The position numbers were made by a program, and so were the translations under genes. 64,000 nt of DNA from Roridomyces roridus. Taxonomy: Eukaryota; Basidiomycota; Agaricomycetes; Agaricales; Mycenaceae. Below the pieces are notes generated by a model that saw only the letters and a list, made by a program, of their open reading frames with translations, was not told the origin of the DNA and did no database searches. Position 1 is the first letter of the stretch. Each line of letters opens with the position of its first letter. Shown here piece by piece: positions 1-11,184 of the stretch. The stretch covers positions 3,906,001 through 3,970,000 of the forward strand of contig JARKIF010000002.1 in NCBI GenBank assembly GCA_029378245.1. Reading direction: 5' to 3'.

Positions 1-1759
1 CGGAGCGCGTCCGCAGACTCGATTCCTTGACGGCGGTCCAAACTTGCCGGAAGCTTCCTTCAGACACCTCCTCCGACTGCTACCGAGACCTGACGATCCG
101 CGACCAGAGTCATCACCCACGAGCTAGCAGGGAGGTGGCGAGAGCGCGAGTTGCGGATGGTGTTTGAGCAGATCCATGCCTCGCAGGGGAAGGTCGCATG
201 CGGAGGCGAGATCTGGACGTTAGGGTGACCGTGTACTTCCCGATTCGGTAAGTCTCCCTCTGTTGCCTCCACTGCATCTTCCTCATGTTAACGAACGCCC
301 AGGACGACCGGGAGGCTTCTCCCTCAACTCCGACTTTGCACCTCCTTCGTTCACCTGCGCTTCGGGAAGCTGGAGACAATCCTCATCCCTGGCGTGAGGT
401 CCTCCCTGCAGCCTCTACGTCCGCCATCCCTCACTGGACGCTCATATCAGGCTCGGCGGAAGCGACGGCTTTTGGAACAGAGGATATCGGTGGAATGGAC
501 GTAGGCGGCTCACGTCAAACCTAATGGTGTAGCGTGCCAGGGTGAGCTGAGCGGCTGGTAAGATCGTCACACTCGTTTTCTCTCTGCTCCTTATGGCGAT
601 CCCTACAGCGGAAATCTGCGCCTGCTTCATCGCTTTCAGATGGCTGTATCTGTTTTGGCCGTAGTCAAAGTGAGCTCATCGCTCTGCTCACTGTCACCTT
701 AGCACTGACACGCTCTCAGCGCACGTACTCCGGATGCACCTCTTCTCTTCGCCTTGGTTTCCGCCTCTTGAGCTCGAGGAGCGCGTCCGGCAGATATCAG
801 GTCCTGACGTGGACGCTCGCTAGAAAGACTTCCTTCCGCGAGCCAGGACGTGGCTGATTCGGTAGGTCTTCGTTTCTTCCGTGGATTCTCGTGCTGAAGG
901 GCAATCCAGAACACTAGGCCTCCGCTTACATACGACCTTCCCAATGCCCTCGGCCCTCTGCCTCCCGCACAGTGTGGAGCGGGCGGAGAGCCTAATCTCC
1001 CGACCGTGCGGGATTGCCCACAACCTCTGCATCCACCGCACTCACGCTCTTTGTCCTTCTGCCTATTCAGTGCCCAACGCGACCCAAGAGTAGCGTTGTA
1101 GCGTTCAAGCTCAGGCTGAACCGTCTCCTGCTCTGCCTCACGGAGCCCTGGATTCTGTCCTTCGGTCCGCGTCAGCATGATCACGTGTGCTGAATGGGTG
1201 CGTCTGTTGCTTTCTCCTCCGCTCGTTCATGTTTACTTACGGTGCCCAAGGATAGCCGCTGTATCGTCCCTGGGGCGTCCTCCCCCTGCTCTGCCTGCCA
1301 ATATGTACGAGGCGACATGATCGCTGACGTGGGCCCACTCAACGCTCTCGGGCTTTGTGACATCCCCTGTCCTTCGGTTGCCGCTCCGACGCGCGCTCCG
1401 TGTGGCGAGGGGAAGCAGCGCAAGATGCGCTTTCGCTGAAAGAGAGGTCGAGCTAGATCAAGCGGGTGACTGGGCGAAAGGGAAGCCGCTGGGACCTCCT
1501 GGTAAGCTTCTGGCCTTGGCTTTCCCTGTCGACACTGTCTTACCCAACGCGTCAGGCAAAGCATCTCATGTAGTCAACGGTATATAGGTGGATCTACTTC
1601 ATGACATTATAAATGTTGTTACTTTCACTGCTGCGGTGGCCCATCAGGATCGCGCCCCGTCATAAAACCCATCCTGTCTTCCCTCACAAAGGCGTCAATG
1701 CGAGCAGTTAGGTCGGGCGAAAGCGCCTGCTGGCGTGGACCCAAGAAATACAGCCGCGC
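1..1759. other. Region without recognisable gene
   Basis: No open frame here shows a family signature, and the longer frames (for example 699-1184 minus) are low-complexity and Arg/Pro-rich without splice-linked continuation. Around 690-870 and 1080-1400 some phrases recur loosely, suggesting old degenerate duplication. The stretch just left of 1760 is the 3' flank of the minus-strand F-box gene. Confidence 0.4.
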
Positions 1760-3361
1760 CTAGAACGGGACATCATCCATTCTCCCGGACTCGAGACGCG
1801 ATTCCAGCATTTCCCAATACACATCCTCCGTGAAACGAAACAGCGAGGACATGCGGAAGAAATGTAGAGCGGGGATAAGTTGTTGTACAGCGGGGAGGAG
1901 TCTGCTTGTAGTGTCTTCCGTGTCAGATTCCGAGTCTCCTTTGAGGGTCAAAGCGCGCAAAAGGGTGTCTGTTATGAGGACGTTTTCTGGCTCTCCCGTG
2001 CAGTCGGAGATGATGAGGGCTTCCAACGATGGGAGCAGCGCGAGGCACTCCACCAGCTGCGCGTCCGTGATTCGAACGTAGATCTGGAGCTCGATGAGAC
2101 AGTCGCCGAGCGATGACCGCTGAGCGAAGGCGGAGAAGGCGTCGCTTGGCCAGAGAGCCGTTCCCGAGCCGTACCAGACGCGGTGGAACTCTAAAAACTG
2201 CAGGTTCCGCAAGGTGAGAGCGTCGAAAATGGCCGCGAGGATCCCTCTGGTGTCGTAATCCTGCGTTTTGCCCGACAGCAAGAGGGAAAGAGCGGCCATG
2301 TCGGACACGGCGGAGGGGATGGTGATAGGAAGTTCGACGCTTAACTCGAGAAGTTCGAGCTCCAACTCACAAGCAGGTGGCATGTGGTTAATGAGACTGA
2401 TGGCACTGGAAACATGGACTGGAATGGTGGGGGCTGCGCGGATGGTGACTATCTCCAATTGATGCCACGGAAGCTTGGGATAATTGGATGCATTGCCGTG
2501 GAACTTGAAGCATTTCAATCGGGGTGCGGGTCCGAAAGTGACTGCGCTACCGTCGCCGTCCTTTTCGTCCACGATGTGTAACGTTTCGAGGAGCGGAAGG
2601 TTGCCCAGGCTACGAAGCGTTTGGACAGGCGCCTCGATGTACGCACTTTTCCACCGGCCAGCATGCTGTATGAGTAGCTTCTGCGCATTCGAGGCTCCCG
2701 GGGAGAGTCTCTCCTTGTTAGAGAACTCAAAGGTAAGCGGGAAGGTACCGCTTCTCTTGAGCATCTGCTCAAAAAGCTTCAAACAGGTCTGCGGCGATAC
2801 GCCGTCAATGTTGATCCACAGCGGCGTGTCCACCACGATTTGTGTCCAAAGTCCGGGTGTCTCCAGAGCGACAGTGTGCCACCGGCTGCAGATCTTGCGA
2901 GATGTATCAGAAAACGGAGAGGAGAGCAATGTGGAGCACACCTTAGACAATTGCAATAGATGTCGCTTCGAAAGCCGGGCCAATTCCTCGGAGCCTGTAT
3001 CGTTGTCGGAGAGTCTGTGTGAGCTGGGAGGCGCGCACATGTCGAATATAGCCTCCAATAGTTCATTGGGCAGTCGACGGACGGGCGCGAATAGCGCACG
3101 ACATGCGTCGACATAGGACGCAACCTGGTGGCGCTCAGTTCTCAATTTGTCGAGTCTTTCCGCGAGCCGATTGATTTCGTTGTCGTATAATACGATTTGG
3201 GGAGATTGTTCCTCGAAGACGTTCGAATAGGAGGATTCATCGGGTGGCCAGGTGTTGCAGCGTAGATACTCGAGGACCTGGGCCATGGCCACCGGGTTTG
3301 GTGGGAACTGAGGTTGGAAAGATGGACTTTCGCCACAGGTGGAACATTTGACGGATTGCAT
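1760..3361 (-). CDS. F-box-like/LRR protein
   Basis: The product resembles the large agaricomycete F-box-like family, substrate receptors of SCF ubiquitin ligases. After a Cys-containing N-terminus (MQSVKCSTCGES) comes a helical stretch at about residues 60-95. An F-box-like core follows at about 105-165 (VRRLPNELLEAIFDMCAPP, then CSRWHTVALETPGLW), and then a long leucine-rich region. I chose the ATG at 3361; the open frame extends upstream only through a TTG. A 48 nt GT-AG intron at 2894-2941 interrupts the core between LSK and ICSRW. It is in phase 0, has no stop and a length divisible by three, so retention would keep the frame. The gene is divergent from the F-box gene at 3433. Its first 28 codons and promoter recur near 39.6 kb. 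The substrate is unknown. Confidence 0.8.
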   Translation of the reverse strand: MQSVKCSTCGESPSFQPQFPPNPVAMAQVLEYLRCNTWPPDESSYSNVFEEQSPQIVLYDNEINRLAERLDKLRTERHQVASYVDACRALFAPVRRLPNELLEAIFDMCAPPSSHRLSDNDTGSEELARLSKRHLLQLSKVCSTLLSSPFSDTSRKICSRWHTVALETPGLWTQIVVDTPLWINIDGVSPQTCLKLFEQMLKRSGTFPLTFEFSNKERLSPGASNAQKLLIQHAGRWKSAYIEAPVQTLRSLGNLPLLETLHIVDEKDGDGSAVTFGPAPRLKCFKFHGNASNYPKLPWHQLEIVTIRAAPTIPVHVSSAISLINHMPPACELELELLELSVELPITIPSAVSDMAALSLLLSGKTQDYDTRGILAAIFDALTLRNLQFLEFHRVWYGSGTALWPSDAFSAFAQRSSLGDCLIELQIYVRITDAQLVECLALLPSLEALIISDCTGEPENVLITDTLLRALTLKGDSESDTEDTTSRLLPAVQQLIPALHFFRMSSLFRFTEDVYWEMLESRLESGRMDDVPF

Positions 3362-3432
3362 CGAGCGTAAAGTTGTATCGAGTAAGGGGTAGAGAGTCAA
3401 GAGTCGTTGATGCGATCAGACACGCTCTTCCG
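3362..3432. promoter_or_regulatory. Shared divergent promoter of two F-box genes
   Basis: Only 71 bp separate the start codons of the minus gene (3361) and the plus gene (3433), so the two must share promoter sequence or have overlapping 5' leaders. A diverged copy of this stretch plus the start of the minus gene is found at 39610-39757. Confidence 0.5.
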
Positions 3433-4878
3433 ATGGACGCGACAACGATTCCACAGCATCTCCTTACCAGCAACATTGCTCCCCTCGACGCCGAGCTCAC
3501 CATCCTTCTGCAAGCCATCGCAGATACTGAAGCTCGGCTTCAAGTCCTCCACGAAACCGCTCCAGAGCGGGATGCTCTCGTCGCTCGTGCGGAGCAGTAC
3601 AAAGCCATCCTCTCCCCTGTCCGTCGCGTTCCTCCCGAGCTCGTCTGCGAGGTTTTGGCGATGGTCCCCTGCACTCGCAAAATTGGGAGCCAGACCGTGG
3701 ATCAACCGCCCTGGAAACTCGGCCACGTCTGTCGATCGTGGAGACATTGGGCCCTTGGATGTCCTTGGCTCTGGTGCTCTTTCAGCATCGTCCATCGCAA
3801 GGATGATTTTCGCGAGGACTTCCCGCTCGTCATGCTCGAAACCCAAATTCTTCGAGCAGCCACCGTACCACTCTCCATCGACTTCCACTGGTTAAAAGGA
3901 GACGGTCTCGAAGGAACCTTCTTTTGGGATCTGCTCCTCCCTCTGTGCCATCGCTGGAAGTCCCTATGCATGAAGTTTCCTCATCTCGAGAGCGCAGAAA
4001 GTCTTCTCGACCTCCTACACTCGACGAAGGACCACCTCTCCTCCTTAGCCACGGTGGAGCTCATGATTAGATCAGAAGGGGACCCCGAGTGGCAGGCTGT
4101 GGAACGCGACCTGTTCTCCACCGCACCACGCTTGCGCGAGCTCTTGCTCTCTGATGTCTGCCGCGTGCATTATTCCCCCAATATGTCCGCTCCCTGGTCC
4201 CAGATCACACGATACCGCGCTGTCCAGGAAGGACCGCAAATTCTTCACATGTTGCAAAATTCACCAAATTTGGTGGAATGCAGCTTGGGGTTCGACAGCC
4301 TAGACGAGCTGGACGCTACGCACCATAGAATTATGGTGGTCGTACCCCATCTCCGTCGGCTCTCCGTAGATTCAAGTATTATCCTGGCCTACATTACCGC
4401 GCCATCCCTCGAGCATCTATCAACAGACGGGAGGTTGTCCTGCGCGTTGTCTTTCGTCCAACGATCGTCTTGTCGACTCAAGAGTCTCGCCATCGGCTCT
4501 GTATCGGACGTGGACAGCCTCGTACCGCTTCTGGAAGCCTGCTCGTCCGTGGAACAGTTGGTCCTGTGCGGCGGAACCCCCGTACCAACATTCTTATTTG
4601 ACCTGAATCTCTGCCCGAATCTCACATTATTGGGTTTCGGCCTCCGATGCTTCCCCGACACGACCTGGAAGGAGTCTTTATTCCAGATGATTGAGACGCG
4701 GTATCAAACCGGCAGGCTGCGTGCTGCTCGTGTGTATAGGGTTGATGCGCGTTTCACCGACACTTTCTTGGACGAGATGCGGGTGGCGATTGAGAACCTG
4801 GCCAATGAGGGTTTGGATATCGAGTACTTGGAGGATCAAAATGAATTTATCGACCACTTCAACGAGTTTTCTTACTGA
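3433..4878 (+). CDS. F-box-like protein
   Basis: This is a single-exon gene of 481 codons. The start is the ATG at 3433 (MDATTIPQHLL); the frame upstream begins only with TTG. A helical N-terminus (AELTILLQAIADTEARLQVL) precedes an F-box-like core at about residues 60-120 (SPVRRVPPELVCEVL, then HVCRSWRHWALGCPWLW). This is the canonical agaricomycete layout, followed by an LRR-like C-terminal region. No frameshift or stop interrupts it, so it is one of the few apparently intact F-box genes in the window. Its sequence differs clearly from its divergent neighbour, so the pair is not a recent inverted duplicate. Confidence 0.82.
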   Translation: MDATTIPQHLLTSNIAPLDAELTILLQAIADTEARLQVLHETAPERDALVARAEQYKAILSPVRRVPPELVCEVLAMVPCTRKIGSQTVDQPPWKLGHVCRSWRHWALGCPWLWCSFSIVHRKDDFREDFPLVMLETQILRAATVPLSIDFHWLKGDGLEGTFFWDLLLPLCHRWKSLCMKFPHLESAESLLDLLHSTKDHLSSLATVELMIRSEGDPEWQAVERDLFSTAPRLRELLLSDVCRVHYSPNMSAPWSQITRYRAVQEGPQILHMLQNSPNLVECSLGFDSLDELDATHHRIMVVVPHLRRLSVDSSIILAYITAPSLEHLSTDGRLSCALSFVQRSSCRLKSLAIGSVSDVDSLVPLLEACSSVEQLVLCGGTPVPTFLFDLNLCPNLTLLGFGLRCFPDTTWKESLFQMIETRYQTGRLRAARVYRVDARFTDTFLDEMRVAIENLANEGLDIEYLEDQNEFIDHFNEFSY

Positions 4879-4935
4879 GTACGTGCTTCCGTTCAAATGA
4901 GCGCTTCGACTCACCGGACTGCAGGTTCTATTGGA

Positions 4936-5135
4936 TTAAAATTTACTTATACAAAATACAACTGGGTTCCGTATCAAACCCGACTCAAGATCGGAAAGAT
5001 AACATAACTTCCTCACAGCCCGAATGTCACCATCCGAATCTAAAACCGCCTTCCACTCCCATCTTGCCCTCGTCCGCTAACAACGTCCCCGACTCCGACC
5101 CTTCTCCTTCTCCTGCACCACGCCCCTCACGACTG
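4936..5135 (-). pseudogene. Decayed copy of the 3' end of the 25.5-26.2 kb gene
   Basis: This stretch aligns by eye with 25380-25615, the 3' end and downstream flank of the uncharacterised minus-strand gene there. Shared blocks include CTTCCTCACA, CCGCTAACAACG and CACGCCCCTCACGAC, in the same order and spacing. The copy has indels and no open frame. It is a dispersed gene fragment. Confidence 0.6.
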
Positions 5136-5423
5136 TTTTTGTTTCGCCGCTTTACTACGCACTTGTTTGCTTCCTTCCAACCGGTTGATGACCATCTTTA
5201 ATTTTGGCTTTCGAGTTCGAGCTCCACCTAAACTCATTGCAGTATATCCGCGGTGCGACTCGCGAGGAGGGCAGCGACCATGATGATAAACCGCGGATCG
5301 AAGCAGTAAGCTCCGCATTAAAGGCACTTCTTGGACTGTAGGCGAAGAAGCGATAAAGGCGGCGATTCATAGACTTATAGGCTGCTCCGTTTCAATCACC
5401 ACTGCGAAACCTGTCCAGTACTT

Positions 5424-8154
5424 ATGGCAGACAACCAAGCTCAAGTACCGCCGAATCGGAAGGCAAGGGAGAACGAGGAGCACATCCTGCCCAACAACAA
5501 TCTTCCGCTTGTTTTCTTGGGGTTGATGATAACCACTTTTCTGGTGCGTCTGAGGTTCTCCGTCACACAGCAATCACATTGACTCGACTTTGTAGGTTGC
5601 TCTCGATTTGAACATGTAGGACTTGGCACTGCGTGATATGCCGATGCTGAGTTGCTCCGGGTAGTGTTGCCACGGCCTTGCCCTCCATTGTCGCGGAACT
5701 GGGAGGAGGGCAAAATTACTCTTGGGTAGAGAAGTACGGCCCTTCGTTTTCTACCTACGATGTACCTGATGTTTCCGCACAGTGCGTACCTTATCTCGAC
5801 AGCTGCCTTGTGCCCTGCATACGGGAAACTATCCGATGTCTTTGGCCGAAAGCGGATTCTGTATCCATCAATTATTATCTTTCTGGTCAGTGTTTGATCC
5901 CTCTAACTTGCAAAGTTTATTCACATTCGAAACAGATAGGATCGGCGCTTTGTGGCACAGCCAGAAGTATGAATTGGCTCATCTTATCGCGAGCCTTGCA
6001 GGGTGTCGGTGGTGGCGGTATGTTTCCATGTACATACGCGACGGGCTCATTCAAGTTTTCGCAGCTATTCTTCAGCTAGTTCAAACTGTCACCAGCGATA
6101 TCGTCCCTCTGGAGGTGTAAGTCAGTTTCTAAATAAACCTGACAAACTTTGAAAGGAATGTCCAGTCGCGGAACATATGGCTCTCTCAACGCAGCAACGT
6201 GGGCGGTCGCTGGGTACGCGATCTCTGTGTCTATACCTCCGCGTAGTCATTCATCGCACCTCTAGTGTCCTTGGGCCGGTAATTGGCGGAGTGCGTACAA
6301 AGGGCGGCTATTTTTCAAATCCGAGGCTTCAATTTAAACTAGGCATTATCGGATCATCTCTCATGGCGATGGTGCGCGCATTCAATCCTTCCACATTCGA
6401 CGCACAAACCTGAATTGATTTAGGTGCTTCTGGATTAATCTGTACGTCTTGTTCACGCCAACGTTATCATATCATCAACGAATTCTACCACAGCCCCACT
6501 GGCGGGCTCGCCAGATTGGTCCTCTTCTTCTCCCTGAATCTGAACCCGCATCAGGGCAAGAGTTTTGAAGAACATGTCCGTGAATTTGATTTCCTCGGCG
6601 TCTTCCTTCTCATCGGCGGGGTCTTGTCCCTGATGATGGGATTGAGCCAAAGCCAAAATGGGTGTACGTGAACCTGCTCTATGTTTCTAATTATTATTGA
6701 ATGTGCGCAGGGAACAAGCCGGAAATAATTGGTCCGCTGGTTTCTGGTGTCGTGGCCCTCATTGTAGCCCTGTGGGTTGAGGGGCAGACAACACGCTCGC
6801 CCATTATTCCTCCCAGACTGTTCAGGGTGCTTTCAACTGTTTTTGAATTTGTTTAATATTGATGAAACCCAACAGACTCGTACAACTGCCATTATCTTGA
6901 TCGCAGAGCTGTTTCACTCATCTGCCTTCTACTGTGGTACGCAGGTTTCAATTCAACATCTCGACATTGTACATGGTCATTTCTCAGTGATGTTTTATAT
7001 ACCGGTGTATTTTCAGATATTGGGGGCTTCAGCGACGAAGTCTGGTCTACTGTGAGCAATCAACTCCGTAGGTTGATAACCCCACGTTTACAAAACAATA
7101 TCAGCATTTTGCCTTACTCCGTCTGCTCTGCGATCGCTTCGGGCGGAGGAGCAATCGTAACAAGTAAGATGGGTGATTACAGGTGAACTTTTCGTGTTCC
7201 AAGTACTCGATTCGTGTTGAATGGGTTTTAGGTCGGTGATGTGGTGCTCTTATGTATATATTTCGAGGTTGTACCTTACTTCCAAATCTCTGACCTTCCG
7301 CCTGCGCAGGCTTTGGCGGCGATAGGATACGGTCTCATGAGCATGTTGAACCAGCGCTCATCAATGTATGTGCATTTCGGTCTATGCACTTGAATGCTAT
7401 TTGATTTTGAGGCACACAGCGCAGCCCAAATCAGTTTCTCTACCATCGCTGGCTTCGGTATCGGAGGGGCCTTCACTGCACCGATGATTGGATTGCAGGC
7501 CGCGATGCCTCAGAAGGACGTCTCCACCTGTTACGCGACTTTTATGCTGTTCCGGTTCGATGGAATTCTGCGCGTCAATTATGTTGACTCCGACAGGGTT
7601 CAAGATATCTTGGCTCGACCGTCGGTCTTTCCATTGGTCAAACTCTTTGGGCAGGGGTAAGTGTGCCTGCTCTTTCTTCATCGCACTTCTGGAATTACTC
7701 TCCAGGTAGTCCAGGGACGCCTCAGCAAAATATCTGGTTTGAATCTGGATATCTCCAGCGCCGCGCTGGCCAACAGTGTTCGCCACATTCAAAGTATCGA
7801 GGTACTCTCTCAGACGATTCACTGTCCCTGTTCTAATTGATTTCAGCCTGAAATTGTCAAGCAGCAAGTCATCCGCGCGTACACCAAGGGAATTTCGGAC
7901 ATCTGGCTTCTCTTCACGCCGATTCTTTGCCTGTGCTTCGTTGCGAGTATGTGCTGGCATTATTGTTGTCAGAAATCTAACAAGTATGGCACTTAGCATT
8001 ATTCATGAAGAAGTACTCTCTCAAGCGTAAGGTTCTCCGACTAGGAGACCCAGTGACAGAGGGAAGAGAGGAGGTCGCAGTGCCGACACCAGAGGACTTG
8101 AAAGATGGCTCAGAAGGAAACGCGGCGATACCCTTGCATACAATGAATGAGTAG
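5424..8154 (+). CDS. MFS drug:H+ antiporter-type transporter (DHA2 family)
   Basis: I assembled 22 exons with consensus GT-AG introns of 45-56 nt. They sum to 1674 nt (557 codons plus stop) with no internal stop. The protein follows fungal multidrug or toxin exporters of the 14-helix DHA2 group: an N-terminal tail, helix 1 with LDLNIVATALPSIVAELGGG, motif A (GKLSDVFGRKR), the LSRALQGVGGG segment, motif C-like VLGPVIGG, and SWRWCFWINLP. Further on come SPIIPPRLF, ILPYSV, GIGGAFTAPMIGLQAAMP, the late conserved STVGLSIGQTLWAG, and a charged cytoplasmic C-terminus. The protein should sit in the plasma or vacuolar membrane; the substrate cannot be read from sequence. Exons down to 18-25 nt make it easy to mis-annotate as broken frames. 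It converges on the 8219-9524 gene with 64 bp between. Confidence 0.9.
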
Positions 8155-8218
8155 ACCATTTGCACAAAGACTAGTACTGCACGTCCAGATTCCCTGGTCA
8201 AGAAAGTGCCTTTGCCAC

Positions 8219-9524
8219 TCAAATCCACTCCCCGCTCAACGCCTCCGGAATCTCGCCATCCTCTCCCCAAAGCTCGCGGAATATCTCCCCAACGGTAAGG
8301 TCTTGGTCCGCCTCACTCGCCTCCGTCATCGCTGCAAATGGAACGTTAAGCAAAGGTCGTGATAGACCAAGACATGTACGCACCCTCTCCACGCCCCTCC
8401 CCCAAACTCTCTTCCAGCCCCTCCTCACTCCCGCGCACCGCGATAAGTAACAGCTCAGTCCCAGTATGATCAAGCAGCTCTGGCACGGCACAGGGCGCAA
8501 AGCGCAAACCTGCTGGCTCCCGCCCACGTGTCCCACGGCCAAAAACGCCGTCCATGATCTCGGGTGGGTATGTGACATGTTTATTCGTGGAGGGTCCCAC
8601 ATCGGACGCCTCCGCCTGAGGGTTCTTCACCTGGAGGATGAAGGCAGCTGCGCGCTGGAGGCCAAGGGCGGTTTGCACCGCTCCGAAATCGGATGCGGTA
8701 GGGTGTGAGAGTGCGTAACCGAGATATGTCGTTTCTTGGGACGGCGTTGGGGCTTCGGCGTTTACGAGGGCGTAGCACCCGCGTGCAGCGAGGCGAGCTG
8801 GCGGGTCGTAGCGTGTTCCTTGGGTGTCATTCAGATGACGAAAAAGTAAACAGTATAAGTACACACCGCGCGTTTTCGTCTCATACGTCTTTTCGCCCAT
8901 TCCTTTCTCCAAACTATGCAAATCATCCCCGACGCCGATAACTGTAGCCCAAAAGCTCTCCTTCCGTCTGCCGCGCCGCGCATCAGGATCAGGGAGGGTC
9001 TTCTTCCCAATGGCAATCAGGCGGTAGTGCTGCTCCACATCGTCTAGCAACGCACTCGCAGGCACCGCGTCCGCGCCTTGCTCGACGAGTTTCATGTCCT
9101 CCGACGCCTCTACAGGCGCCTGGACACCATCGTCCTGGCCAGATTTGGGCGGCCGCGGGACGAGGAGCATATGTAGATTCTTCACATCGTCAATGGATGA
9201 AGGATTGTCCGTCTGCACGCGAGGCCGAAAGAAGAAATATATGTGCCCACGCTCGGTCGTTCCTGTAAAGCATCAAGACGGGCTCGGACCATGACTGTCT
9301 GCTTGCTCACCTGTCTGACGAACATACTCATCCCTCCTCGCGCTCTCCTCCTCTGGCGTCTCAATCTTCACTTTCTTAGTGGGTGGCTCCACATCTTCGG
9401 TCCCCCCAGGCGGCGCTGGACTGGTAGGTTTCAAAGCCGAATCGTCTGGAGCCGGACGCTTTGAAAGATTGTCAGGCGCTTCAGCCGCCTCGCCTTTTTC
9501 TGCTTGTTTTCGAGTGGTGACCAT
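8219..9524 (-). CDS. Conserved fungal protein (family often labelled BTB-domain transcription factor)
   Basis: Four exons (9311-9524, 8867-9262, 8384-8818, 8219-8331) joined by 48-52 nt introns give 1158 nt, 385 codons plus stop. The N-terminus (MVTTRKQ) is Lys/Glu/Pro-rich with a nuclear-localisation-like PPTKKVK. The core begins with RGHIYFFFRPRVQ, followed by DDVKNLHMLLVPRP, GDDLHSLEKGMGEKTYETKT and AARGCYALVNAEA. It ends in an acidic tail (GEIFRELWGEDGE). From memory, this core matches a widespread ascomycete/basidiomycete family that databases call 'BTB domain transcription factor'. I see no clear BTB fold, so the label is weak. The start is supported by the ATG and the flanking leader. 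All splice phases agree. Confidence 0.75.
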
Positions 9525-9587
9525 CTGAGTCCGAGTTCAAGTGGCAAAATGATGACATCGTCATTTCTTGACCTGCTCCACTTCGGA

Positions 9588-9925
9588 TCACGAGACACGC
9601 AGGCTAGAGAGAAAAAAGTCAATGCGAGCAGCTGAGAGCGAAGAGAATACATACCTGATAACCCGGCCTATCCTTTCCGTGCTCTTCGCGTCGTCCACAG
9701 CTGGGAACTGAGCCCCACCCGCCACTGGCAACCGAGTACATCGTCCTCGTGGGCACCGACCGCGAATGGAAGGTCGGCCCTCGGGAACGCGATTGGTGCG
9801 CCCCGGACAAGCTGGCTCGTGAGCGGTGCCGTTCCAGAGATGTAGCATGCCATCATCGTGACCAATGGGCCTTGGAACCGAGTACTAGCGTACATAGTCC
9901 CCAGGGCACGAAAAAGTGGATGCAA
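9588..9925 (-). other. Possible exons of an uncharacterised minus-strand gene
   Basis: A frame reads STRFQGPLVTMMACYISG then TAPLTSQLVRGAPIAFPRAD, which looks protein-like, and a plausible GT-AG intron lies near 9605-9655. No ATG is linked to it. The sequence immediately upstream (about 9926 onward) belongs to the duplicated segment also present at 21.6 kb, so the 5' end may be lost. I do not recognise the family. Confidence 0.3.
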
Positions 9926-11184
9926 GTCAAGTCGTGTGCAATGATGACTGCATACCCTTCAAGTCGGGTGGGGTTGGGACCTCAGCGCTCAGCGAGCGCC
10001 GGAAACGTGCTGGTCGACAGGTTAGGCGTGTCCGTGAGTGCTATTGAAAGGGAGGCTGCATTTGTGCGTCCCTTCGCGGTCGTATACCTGGGGTGCTTGT
10101 CAGAGATGCTTGGGGCGTCAGTTGGGAAGGTGAGACACGAACGACTTCAGTGCTGGCACACTGTCAAGCCCGCTCCGTCAGAGACGCGGATATCGCATGT
10201 TTTGCGCTGCGAGGTAGGAAATCGCCCAATGACGCGCCTGCAGATTTCCCCGCCCACTGCTAATGCAGTGACCCTGAGCTTCATCGGCGTCCAGTACAAG
10301 GAAGCGGACCCGCAAAGCCCAAGACGTACGCGGATATCGTCTGGATGATTGCGGTAAGCTAGGGAGCTCTTGAGTTCATCGGACGAGTTTCGCATGTATA
10401 TTCCTCTGGCAAAGGCCGTGTTGTGTGGGTGAACTGAGTCCTAGAGCCATATGCGTCGGTGACTGAGGATCGACCTGAGGGAAGGATCACAGAGCAGAGA
10501 TGCCATCAGATGATCATCCCATTCTCTCTTCTTGCTCTCATCCGCAACAACGGCCAGTTCTTGTCCGAAGAGTCGGACACGGGGCCCCCAATAGACAGAG
10601 TAATTTTGGGTGGCTCAACATTGGCGAGGCATCTGGCAATGACTGATTCCCGCGCCCAAAAATGGTTTGCTCTCATCTCAGTCTCTCTGACTGGCTCTGG
10701 GATCCGGAAGACTCCTCACCGATATCTTTGCCTTCACACGCCGCTCTCCTGGACCCCGCTTCTCCAACTTTCTCCGTGCAAGAAGCTCACGCCGCCTGCG
10801 CAACTCGGATTCACATCCATTCCTCATCGTCATCTGAGACGGTCATCAACCACTCGGCGGCTATGCTTCTGTACTTTGGCCCACTACTGCCGCGGGGAAT
10901 TCTCATGACTTTCAACTATGGTACTTGCCTATTATTATGGTGGGCATGCATACATATGGCCACCGAGCTTGATACCAGTGGCGTCGTGACTCGTGACTGC
11001 AGTCCGGCGCGTTTATAGCTTTGGATTCTCTGCGCTTCATCGTGCAGGACGGTATCTTCGAAGATAAAACAAATGACGGGAGACGAATAACCAGCCACAC
11101 ACGTTTGCGAGTTCGTGGTTGGGTCGACATAAAAACGGTCCTCGGATGCAGATCCAGAGTCGATAGCTTCACCCACCCATCAAC
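9926..11184. repeat. Upstream part of segmental duplication, copy A
   Basis: This non-coding or degenerate stretch aligns by eye with 21590-22430 and again with 22590-23460. Shared phrases include GGGAGCTCTTGAGTTCA, AGATGCCATCAGATGATC, GAGGCATCTGGCAATGA and CCTTCACACGCCGCTCT. The minus strand holds short exon-like frames (10147-10395) that correspond to better preserved ones in copy B. This copy has stops in them. Confidence 0.65.

Noticed and set aside
699..1184. 161-codon minus-strand frame
   Set aside because: Composition is low-complexity, no family phrase is present, and no splice partners were found; treated as chance.
5424..8154. MFS gene as a pseudogene
   Set aside because: Frames look broken at first sight, but 22 exons join in phase with consensus sites and total a multiple of three.
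5424..9524. Secondary-metabolite cluster around the MFS transporter
   Set aside because: No polyketide, peptide or terpene synthase, P450 or pathway regulator lies nearby.
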